Below are positions 1 through 4,990 of a stretch of 9,870 bases of DNA, piece after piece. The translations under genes and the position numbers were made by a program. The notes beneath the pieces are model-generated. The model did no database searches, was not told the DNA's origin, and saw only the letters and a list, made by a program, of their open reading frames with translations. Source of the stretch: CAYNRQ01 sp964399875 (lineage in GTDB: Archaea; Aenigmatarchaeota; Aenigmatarchaeia; QMZP01); the NCBI GenBank assembly GCA_964399875.1, contig CAYNRQ010000039.1, forward strand, positions 1 to 9,870, in the 5' to 3' direction. The first letter of the stretch is position 1; each line of letters starts with the position of its first letter.

Positions 1-429
1 CTATGGGTTATGTTTCCTCCTTTCGAATCTGAAGGGTTTCCTTATAAAAGACACCCAAAAAATAGGAAATTATCTGTAGTCGCTGATCTTATTGCTCCAC
101 ATGGTTCAGGAGAGATGGTTGGAGTTGCTGAGAAAATAACAGATCCTGAAGAACTTATTCAGAATTTAATAGAAAAAGGAAAGAAAAAAGAAATTAAGAG
201 ATATTGGGAGTATATTCTTTTAAGGCTTTATGGAATGCCACCACACGGTGGTTTAGGTGCTGCTCCTGAAAGAATAATTTATGGACTCTTAGGTTTAGAT
301 CATATTAGATTAACAAAACCCTATCCAAGATATCCTGATAGAAAGATAGCTACATGGTGGTATGATGACCTAAATCCCTGGAATGATAACGAATTAGAAA
401 GGATAATTGATAAGTATGATCTTAGATAG
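1..429 (+). CDS. AspRS/AsnRS-like class II synthetase domain, C-terminal part (5' truncated by window)
   Basis: The reading frame is open from base 1, with codons in front of the first ATG at 10, so the gene begins outside the window. The visible part resembles the catalytic core of the aspartyl/asparaginyl-tRNA synthetase family. Counting from the ATG at 10, a DLIAPHGSGEMVG segment (residues 26-38) corresponds to the 'DLL.P..GEI.GG' region, and GMPPHGG (75-81), GAAPER (83-88) and LLGLDHIR (93-100) correspond to class II motif 3 with its conserved arginine. It departs from true AsnRS in two places: the SQRE-like stretch after GEI.G reads VAEKI, and the GLGLER-type loop reads GAAPER. It also has an unusual C-terminal tail rich in W and D after the PYPR segment. 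It may be a paralogue doing amide or amino acid ligation rather than a housekeeping tRNA synthetase; archaeal asparagine synthetase-like paralogues of this family are known. The N-terminus is needed to decide. Confidence 0.75.
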   Translation, partial: LWVMFPPFESEGFPYKRHPKNRKLSVVADLIAPHGSGEMVGVAEKITDPEELIQNLIEKGKKKEIKRYWEYILLRLYGMPPHGGLGAAPERIIYGLLGLDHIRLTKPYPRYPDRKIATWWYDDLNPWNDNELERIIDKYDLR

Positions 430-900
430 ATATTTAATCAGGAAAGCAAGACATGATGATTGTGAGAGAATAATAGATGAATTATGGAAACCTTTCATTA
501 ATCTTTGTTGTGAATATGAATTTTCAGACCTCGATCCAGAAGCCGAAAATATGTTTTCTAATTATCTTCAAAGAATCATAAAAGATGATAATAATAGTAT
601 AATCTATGTTGCAGAAGTAATTCCTCATCTTGTTGGTTATGTTATAGGCACCATAAAAAGAAACCCTCCTGTTTATGAAATCAAAAATATTGGTGAAATA
701 AGCGACTTATATGTGAAACCTGATTACAGAAATCAAGGTATTGAAAGAAGTCTTGTAGAAGCTGTAGAAAGTGGTTTGATGAAAAAGGATTAGATATCAT
801 ATGGCTAAGAACTCATTTTCAAAACAGAGTAGGTAATTCTTTTTGGGAAGAACTCTGTTATAATAGCTTTGCAATTGAAAGAATAAAGAAATTAAGATAA
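416..900 (+). pseudogene. GNAT-family N-acetyltransferase, frameshifted
   Basis: The frame opened by the ATG at 416 (a TTG at 407 is possible but less likely) reads a GNAT domain, with EISDLYVKPDYRNQGIERSL carrying the acetyl-CoA-binding region, and stops at 791-793. The family continues in another frame: from about 775 (phase of codons starting at 775, 778) the sequence reads FDEKGLDIIWLRTHFQ and on to a stop at 898-900, which is the normal GNAT C-terminus with the 'N..a..fY...GF'-like end (NSFWEELCYNSF). Restoring one T near 773-775 would give a single frame of about 161 codons. The pyrophosphate loop Q/R-x-x-G-x-G/A is also altered: RNQGIE has Glu in place of the last Gly/Ala. Two separate defects favour a decaying gene, though a sequencing or assembly indel is possible. 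The start overlaps the preceding synthetase-like gene by 14 bases, so the two were probably co-expressed. Substrate unknown. Confidence 0.7.
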
Positions 901-903
901 AAA

Positions 904-1368
904 TTATTCTCTTATTTTTTTGGCCAATTCTGCAAGTTTTTTATCGTCGACTCTCTTGTAGTCATGAGATGATATATAACCTTCGTACTTCTCAAAAAAT
1001 TTATTTACATTAGACTTTATCGGTTTCCATTTCTTCATGTTTGCGGTTCCATGCATAGGAAAAAGCTTAGCATGGACGTGGTCTATTCCAAAACCTTCAA
1101 AAATTAAGCCTGTTCTTCCAACATCTTCAAGTTTTTTATCCAGCAACTTCGCCACTTTTTTTGCTGCAATAATGAGATCTTTAAGAACATTATCTGATAA
1201 ATCAAAAGCATAGCTTGGGTAATGTTCTTTTGTAATAAGGACTGTAAACCCATCCGTATTCGGATAAATTGAAAGAAATGCTAAGTGTTTTTCGTCTTCC
1301 CAAATCTTGTGACATGGCAATTCCCCTTTTACTATCTTGCAAAAAATACATTCTTTTTCCGATCTCAT
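904..1368 (-). CDS. HIT-family protein (histidine triad nucleotide hydrolase/transferase type)
   Basis: This 154-residue protein has the layout of the HIT superfamily, which hydrolyses or transfers nucleotides through a histidine intermediate. The N-terminus holds C7-x-x-C10 followed by KIVKGELP, as in zinc-binding HINT-type proteins. The DEKHLAFLSIYPNTDGFTVLI region (residues 25-45) matches the 'D...afld..P...GH.lviPk.H' core. The triad is at 97-101: H97-V-H99-A-K101. The middle histidine, the nucleophile of the family, is present, but the third His of HxHxH is replaced by Lys. The usual length is 110-160 residues, so it is complete. It converges on the GNAT pseudogene, with stops only three bases apart, and it has its own archaeal promoter. 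The ATG at 1368 is chosen because the CxxC starts seven residues later and the TATA box fits. Family assignment is secure; the natural substrate is not known. Confidence 0.88.
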   Translation of the reverse strand: MRSEKECIFCKIVKGELPCHKIWEDEKHLAFLSIYPNTDGFTVLITKEHYPSYAFDLSDNVLKDLIIAAKKVAKLLDKKLEDVGRTGLIFEGFGIDHVHAKLFPMHGTANMKKWKPIKSNVNKFFEKYEGYISSHDYKRVDDKKLAELAKKIRE

Positions 1369-1388
1369 AATTTTACTATAAATTTAAG

Positions 1389-1402
1389 ATATTTATAAAT
1401 AT
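1389..1402 (-). promoter_or_regulatory. Archaeal TATA box for the HIT gene
   Basis: The minus strand reads ATATTTATAAATAT around here, centred about 27 bases upstream of the ATG at 1368. That spacing puts the transcription start at or next to the start codon, so the mRNA is probably leaderless. No Shine-Dalgarno sequence is visible. Confidence 0.6.
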
Positions 1403-1433
1403 TTTGAAAATAAGCGGGCACCCCTAAAATATT

Positions 1434-1517
1434 GTCTGCTATCGCAGAGAATTGATAATAAGCTCGGGCTCTCAAACTCGAGATTTTTCCCTTCGGGAAC
1501 ATTGCATTAAAATCTCG
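1434..1517. repeat. Structured intergenic element with nested hairpins, next to attC-like site 1
   Basis: This stretch belongs to the 278-base gene-free region between the HIT gene and the orphan gene. It contains a short hairpin TCTGC-TATC-GCAGA (1435-1448) and a larger one in which CGAGATTTT (1479-1487) pairs with AAAATCTCG (1509-1517). Inside the larger one is a TCCC-TTC-GGGA hairpin (1488-1498). The style (A+T stem, G+C triloop hairpin) matches the attC-like sites nearby. It lacks a clear GTTRRRY box, so I do not call it a third attC site. It could be a transcription terminator or a relic of the same repeat family. Confidence 0.45.
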
Positions 1518-1536
1518 TCCTCATTTCATTCGGAGA

Positions 1537-1630
1537 AACTAACAGGAATTTAACGGTTACGAAACCTTGCAGGTTTCTCCACCCAAATCACTCCCTTCGG
1601 TCGTGACTTCGTTAAATCCCGATGTTAGGC
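1537..1630 (-). repeat. attC-like recombination site 1 (3' end of putative gene cassette)
   Basis: Read on the minus strand, the element starts with GCCTAAC (1630-1624), a perfect RYYYAAC box, and ends with GTTAGTT (1543-1537), which fits GTTRRRY except at one position. The ends pair in two stacked stems: CTAACA (1539-1544) with TGTTAG (1623-1628), then GGAATTTAAC (1545-1554) with GTTAAATCCC (1611-1620), with one G-T pair, and a two-base bulge at 1621-1622. Inside are two hairpins: GAAACC/GGTTTC (1561-1566 with 1572-1577) and TCAC/GTGA (1588-1591 with 1603-1606). A 94-base imperfect inverted repeat with these boxes, directly after a stop codon (1647), is how integron attC sites look. The bulged spacer is shorter than in classical attC sites, so this is attC-like and not proven. 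Confidence 0.55.
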
Positions 1631-1656
1631 GTAATTCCTCGCGCGCTCATGAACTT
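1631..1656 (-). repeat. Direct repeat copy A, downstream flank of the orphan gene
   Basis: On the minus strand the sequence has the blocks AAGTTC, GAGCGCGCG and GGAATT in order, separated by one or two bases, matching copy B at 2821-2844. It overlaps the last codons and the TGA stop of the orphan gene and runs into the GCCTAAC box of attC-like site 1. Confidence 0.6.
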
Positions 1657-2780
1657 TTCAACTTCTCTTTAATTTTCTCAAGAATTTGATCTATGTTTAA
1701 TATCAAAATTTTATCAAAATATTCATTAAGATTCGTTGTGGAAATATCCATTAATTTGCATCTCTCTTCAAAAGATAGATTTCTTAAAAGAGAACATTTT
1801 ATTACATTTTTGATTATTTCAATTTTTTCTTCTGATGGTTCTCTATATGCTTCACCTTCTTTGAAAATAAGATTACCATTTTCATCACAACTTATTAACC
1901 CAATATTTTTATTACGAACATCTTCTATCTTTGTGAACGGTCCGGCGGTAAAAGCATGCGTATACCCAGAATTCCAATCTGATAAATATCTTAAAGCTTG
2001 ACCAACTCCCGCATTATCCGATCCAGAGCGTGTTCTCATTTCGCTTGATTCAGCTTCGATAACAATTGATTCATAATTCATTTTAGATAATGAAAATGTT
2101 GTTTCTTTAACATTATTTAGCATTTCTAATTCTTCTATAAATGCTCCTTTGTCAAGAAGTTTGTTCTTTACTAATTTTTCAATATAATCAGAAATATAAT
2201 ATGCGTATATATCTCCACCACCTAGTGTATAACAGGTTACAAAATATCCTTTATTTCTTAAAACAATGCTAGAAATGTATTCCCAGAAATCTTCACCATA
2301 AGTATTATCTGTAGTTGAACACCATATCAAACAATCTGCAGGATTTAATCCATTTTCTTTGATTTTTTCATACGTTTCTTTAAACATCCTTTCTTTAGCG
2401 AAAAAACCCTTTCTTGAAGTATAATCGGCTCCTTTAATCATAAACAAATATTTTGGTTTCATTAAATCTGGAAAGAATTTGAAATAAGATGAAAGTGGCT
2501 GCGCAAAAATTGGTGCAACCTCACTTGACGACCAAACCTCTTCATTTGATGGAATTAAAGTCACAGGTTCTCTTGCATGGAATGCATCAGCAACAGGTCT
2601 AAATTTAAATTTATACTTTTCATTCAAAATAAAAAATGCTCCAGTATAAAGAGACATAAGAATGGCTTCTTTTCCGTCAGTTATTTTAAAATCAGCAACA
2701 TTATGTTGTTCTAAAAACTTGCAAGTATTTTTTAATAATTTCTTTGCAGTTTCGATATCAATCCACCTATCTTGAGCCAT
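1647..2780 (-). CDS. Orphan cassette gene, probable PD-(D/E)XK-type restriction-endonuclease-like protein
   Basis: I do not recognise the family from whole-protein similarity. The 377-residue product has a run of features of a PD-(D/E)XK nuclease fold. A helix (FWEYISSIVLRNKGYFV, 165-181, with E167) leads into GGGDIYAY (187-194, D190). A later beta strand carries IVIEAES with E242-x-E244, and is followed by QALRY (261-265, a QxxxY-like motif) and a final strand and turn, IGLISCDENGN (293-303). In the usual motif the last catalytic residue is Lys; here it is Glu, an ExE arrangement known from BamHI. These matches are inference from pattern. The ATG at 2780 is chosen over an in-frame ATG at 2975 because the longer frame would translate the G+C-rich structured repeat, and because a TATA box sits about 27 bases before 2780. 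The gene is bracketed by attC-like sites and short direct repeats, and is visibly A+T-rich compared with the ribosomal genes. It could be a lone restriction enzyme or a defence protein; no methyltransferase is in the window. Confidence 0.5.
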   Translation of the reverse strand: MAQDRWIDIETAKKLLKNTCKFLEQHNVADFKITDGKEAILMSLYTGAFFILNEKYKFKFRPVADAFHAREPVTLIPSNEEVWSSSEVAPIFAQPLSSYFKFFPDLMKPKYLFMIKGADYTSRKGFFAKERMFKETYEKIKENGLNPADCLIWCSTTDNTYGEDFWEYISSIVLRNKGYFVTCYTLGGGDIYAYYISDYIEKLVKNKLLDKGAFIEELEMLNNVKETTFSLSKMNYESIVIEAESSEMRTRSGSDNAGVGQALRYLSDWNSGYTHAFTAGPFTKIEDVRNKNIGLISCDENGNLIFKEGEAYREPSEEKIEIIKNVIKCSLLRNLSFEERCKLMDISTTNLNEYFDKILILNIDQILEKIKEKLKSS

Positions 2781-2802
2781 ATTTGAAATATAAAATTTTG
2801 AA

Positions 2803-2818
2803 TCTTTATAAATATAAC
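2803..2818 (-). promoter_or_regulatory. Archaeal TATA box for the cassette gene
   Basis: The minus strand reads GTTATATTTATAAAG across this interval, about 25-35 bases upstream of the ATG at 2780. This supports 2780 as the true start and indicates an archaeal promoter carried within the cassette. Confidence 0.55.
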
Positions 2819-2820
2819 TA

Positions 2821-2844
2821 AAATTCCGCGCGCGCTCGGAACTT
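2821..2844 (-). repeat. Direct repeat copy B, upstream flank of the orphan gene
   Basis: On the minus strand it has AAGTTC, GAGCGCGCG and GGAATT, as copy A does at 1631-1656, in the same orientation. It lies just upstream of the TATA box. The two copies bound the gene almost exactly. Confidence 0.6.
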
Positions 2845-2899
2845 CTCCGCTCCTTCGTCGCTCCGACCACGCCCTGCGGGCTTTCACTTCGTTCAGGAC
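2845..2899. repeat. G+C-rich hairpin tract between attC-like site 2 and direct repeat B
   Basis: This piece includes a perfect GCCC-TGC-GGGC hairpin (2871-2881) and G+C-rich repeats of the CGCTC type. It is sharply richer in G+C than the gene it precedes. No ORF of its own is credible; it is part of the composite repeat region upstream of the cassette promoter. Confidence 0.4.
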
Positions 2900-2982
2900 G
2901 CCTAACAGCGATTAACAGGGAAATTCCTGCGAAATTTCCCCAAATCGCCTTCGGCGACTTCGGTAAATCACACATGTTAAAT
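2900..2982 (-). repeat. attC-like recombination site 2 (upstream boundary of putative cassette)
   Basis: On the minus strand the site begins with ATTTAAC (2982-2976, fits RYYYAAC) and ends with GTTAGGC (2906-2900, perfect GTTRRRY). The ends can pair as TAACA with TGTTA and GATTAAC with GTAAATC, with unequal unpaired spacers between the two stems. Inside are two strong hairpins: GGGAAATT/AATTTCCC (2918-2925 with 2933-2940, seven-base loop) and TCGCC/GGCGA (2945-2949 with 2953-2957, TTC loop). The layout matches site 1: two end stems, then a first and a second internal hairpin in the same order. The shared blocks CCAAATC, TTCGG, ACTTCG and TAAATC also occur in the same order. Beyond its end the repeat runs on with GAACGAAGTGA, parallel to GAATGAAATGA next to site 1, so similarity extends past the attC-like boundary. 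Confidence 0.5.
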
Positions 2983-3004
2983 ATTCACATGGTCTTAAAC
3001 ACTT

Positions 3005-3016
3005 GCGGCTCTCCGC
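3005..3016 (-). terminator. Weak hairpin after the decarboxylase gene
   Basis: GCGG (3005-3008) pairs with CCGC (3013-3016) around a four-base loop, starting five bases after the decarboxylase stop. The minus-strand sequence that follows has only short T runs. It may end the long minus-strand operon, but the signal is weak. Confidence 0.25.
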
Positions 3017-3020
3017 TGTC

Positions 3021-4058
3021 TTAATCCACAATCTCTGTTTCTATCTTTTCCAAAGAACAAAAATCAGTATGAAAGTTATAGGCCCCTGCATTCAGGAAAA
3101 CTATCTTGTCACCGGGCTTTTTTTCTGGAAGGTTAACAGAGTATCTGAAGATGTCCATGGAACACGGGGTGCATCCCTTTATGGTATATTTCTTTCCTTT
3201 CTTTTCCGGAAGCTCCCCCTCTACCAGGAGCTTGATTGGAACAACCAGGGTATCCATGCTGCTGTTGTACACAGAACAATTAACTGTTATAGTATTGCCC
3301 ACCACATTGGTTACGTAGGCCTCTAGTTTTATGCTTGGACCTGAGAGGAACCGGCCGGGTTCTATTATCATCTGGATATTGTGTTCCTCCAACCAGACCT
3401 TCAGTTCCTTTATTTTTTTGAAGATGTGGGATAGGGCATCATCTCCTGTGTTCCTGTACCTCACAGGCAGACCTCCTCCTATGTTCACTATGTCTGTCTC
3501 TTCCATGGTCCGAGGCTCTAGGATATTGTTTAGTTCATATTTTAAGGCCCATTCACTCACATTCTGGGTCTTTCTGTGGAAGTGCAGCCCAAGCTTTTCT
3601 ATGTTCTTGTTTTTTCTGAGTTTATGAATCTGAATATTTAAGGTCTTGGCATCAAGGCCGAAGACAAAGTATCTTTCTGTAAAGATTGTATTCTCCCTGA
3701 GCTTTACCCTTAGAAGAAGGTTTATCTTTATGGGGTTCTTTTCTAAAAAATCTGTTAGTGTGTTCAGGTCGTTTACGTTGTATATTATAAAATTCTTTAT
3801 TCCTTTGTTTATTAATTGTTGTATTTCTTGCTTGTTCCATGATTCAGCCAGGAACCATATCCTTGTTTTGTCCCTTATGAAATCCAGCTCTTGTTTTGTG
3901 TGCACGCTGAAGAAGCAGTCCCTGTTCTCCTCCAGGACACAGGCCACTGTAGGGTTTGTTTTCACACTGTATGAGATACCAAGGCCTAGGTCCTCTAGGA
4001 TCTTGTATTGCTCAAAAAGCCTGGATTTGCTCAAAACAAATTTCGGAGCAGGGATCAT
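3021..4058 (-). CDS. Fold-type III PLP-dependent amino acid decarboxylase (ornithine/arginine/diaminopimelate decarboxylase superfamily)
   Basis: The 345-residue product has the order of motifs of the alanine-racemase-fold decarboxylases. These are YSVKTNP with the PLP lysine K33, GLHFHRKTQ (157-165) on the barrel, the phosphate-binding IGGGLP (193-198) and IEPGRFL (232-238), then C-terminal CTPCSMD (296-302) and NAGAYNF (323-329), which supply the second half of the active site. The C-terminal signature is odd: ODC and DapDC have Cys followed by Asp four residues later, whereas here C299 and D302 are three apart and C296 and D302 are six apart. The protein is also somewhat short for the family (usually near 380-420). 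Its ATG overlaps the stop of the deoxyhypusine synthase gene in an ATGA, with GGAG just upstream, so translation is probably coupled. Neighbours point to polyamine synthesis, with arginine (giving agmatine) or ornithine (giving putrescine) as the likely substrate; carboxynorspermidine or diaminopimelate decarboxylation cannot be excluded. Confidence 0.85.
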   Translation of the reverse strand: MIPAPKFVLSKSRLFEQYKILEDLGLGISYSVKTNPTVACVLEENRDCFFSVHTKQELDFIRDKTRIWFLAESWNKQEIQQLINKGIKNFIIYNVNDLNTLTDFLEKNPIKINLLLRVKLRENTIFTERYFVFGLDAKTLNIQIHKLRKNKNIEKLGLHFHRKTQNVSEWALKYELNNILEPRTMEETDIVNIGGGLPVRYRNTGDDALSHIFKKIKELKVWLEEHNIQMIIEPGRFLSGPSIKLEAYVTNVVGNTITVNCSVYNSSMDTLVVPIKLLVEGELPEKKGKKYTIKGCTPCSMDIFRYSVNLPEKKPGDKIVFLNAGAYNFHTDFCSLEKIETEIVD

Positions 4059-4990
4059 ATCACTCCCTCATCACTCAAGACATCCAGGGCCTTCATCATG
4101 GCCAGAGGGAAGAGTATTGATACATCGCCGTTCACTGTGGCTGCATCAGAGTTATCCTTAATCTTTCCCCATGACTTGGCCTCATCTGTTGTAGCAGCGC
4201 TCATGCTTCCTGAAACCTCCCGGGCTGTTGTCATGTAAACAGCATAATCAGCACCGCCGTGTATCATAAGGCCCAGGATTGCGTGATGCTTGGACACGCC
4301 GCCACCCAAGGCTATAATGCCCTTCTTTTCATCATGGCTTGAGGTCCCCAAAAGATTGGAAAAGTCCCGTATCACGTCTAGTGTGAAATCCGGATGGTCC
4401 TGCTGAAACATGAACAGATGAAAACCAAAGGCGCCGTCTGTTATGGCAGGGCAGAATATAGGAACGTTGTTCCTTGCTGCCTGGTACAGGATTGAGTTTT
4501 CATCGTCCAAGGTAAGGCCTATCTCCCTGAGGAGGTCAGACACAGTGTATTTTTTCTTTTTTTTGTAGAGTTTATCCAAGATATGTTTCATGCTGCCTTC
4601 AAACTTTATGTAGCTGTCGTTAGGAATCAGGAGATTGCCTACCCGGTTCATGCCCTTCTCATGCAGGGCCACATCGTCAGAACGGAACCTGCCAACAAGA
4701 AACTTTTCACCCATGGCCTTCATTATGTCCTCTTCTATTCCTCCAACCGTTGTTACAATAACATTCACCATACTGAGCTTTATCAGCTGGGCGAAAAACC
4801 CTCTAAGGCCTGAGGTCACCATATTGGATGTGAAGGAAAAGAACACCCTGGCATTGTCCCTTTTCATCTTGACTATAACCTCTGAAGCACGGTCAAGCTC
4901 CACGCTCTGGAAGCCCACCCTGCCTAACTGGCTCACAAGCTCACTGACGCTGGTCCCTTTTTTCCATACAATATCCTCTACCTTTTCCAT
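4055..4990 (-). CDS. dys: Deoxyhypusine synthase
   Basis: Deoxyhypusine synthase transfers the aminobutyl group of spermidine, with NAD, to one lysine of translation factor aIF5A. The 311-residue product carries the family landmarks: the nucleotide-binding SFTSNMVTSGLR (52-63), PAITDGAFGFHL (181-192), GGGVSKHH (229-236) with the catalytic lysine K234 that forms the enzyme-substrate imine, HGGADYAVY (244-252), and SGSMSAATTDEAKSWGKI (260-277) at the C-terminus. Length is near normal for archaeal members. The ATG at 4990 lies within the end of the ureohydrolase gene (13-base overlap) and has AGGTG six bases... at 5000-4996 as a Shine-Dalgarno sequence (five bases between it and the ATG). The stop overlaps the next start by four bases. 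Its placement between a ureohydrolase and a decarboxylase suggests polyamine supply and polyamine use are expressed together. Confidence 0.95.
   Translation of the reverse strand: MEKVEDIVWKKGTSVSELVSQLGRVGFQSVELDRASEVIVKMKRDNARVFFSFTSNMVTSGLRGFFAQLIKLSMVNVIVTTVGGIEEDIMKAMGEKFLVGRFRSDDVALHEKGMNRVGNLLIPNDSYIKFEGSMKHILDKLYKKKKKYTVSDLLREIGLTLDDENSILYQAARNNVPIFCPAITDGAFGFHLFMFQQDHPDFTLDVIRDFSNLLGTSSHDEKKGIIALGGGVSKHHAILGLMIHGGADYAVYMTTAREVSGSMSAATTDEAKSWGKIKDNSDAATVNGDVSILFPLAMMKALDVLSDEGVI

Larger units (their letters stand above)
1543..2905 (-). mobile_element. Putative integron-type gene cassette carrying a nuclease-like gene
   Basis: In minus orientation the segment runs from the recombination point after the G of GTTAGGC in site 2 (2906) through a promoter and one complete gene to the G of GTTAGTT in site 1 (1543), about 1.36 kb. 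This is the normal form of a gene cassette: one ORF followed closely by its attC site (stop at 1647, site beginning at 1630). The cassette carries its own TATA box, so it does not need an external Pc promoter. No integrase gene is present, so the array would be of the type called CALIN (attC sites lacking an integrase), or the integrase lies outside the window. Integron-like cassettes have been reported in archaeal metagenome assemblies, so the reading is plausible. An alternative is a family of structured intergenic repeats that only resemble attC. Confidence 0.45.

Noticed and set aside
407..415. TTG start at 407 for the acetyltransferase
   Set aside because: An in-frame ATG at 416 begins just before the conserved N-terminus; the TTG adds only three residues.
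1479..1517. Third attC site
   Set aside because: The element is a good nested hairpin, but I see no RYYYAAC and GTTRRRY boxes at its ends.
1543..2905. Transposon or insertion sequence carrying the orphan gene
   Set aside because: No transposase signature (such as a DDE or HUH motif) is seen in the protein, and the flanking repeats differ in sequence and do not form simple terminal inverted repeats.
2781..2975. Longer start for the orphan gene at ATG 2975
   Set aside because: The added residues translate the structured G+C-rich repeat, and a TATA box and A+T-rich leader sit directly before the ATG at 2780.
1434..2982. CRISPR array
   Set aside because: There are only two copies of each repeat, more than a kilobase apart, with a gene between them and no regular spacers.
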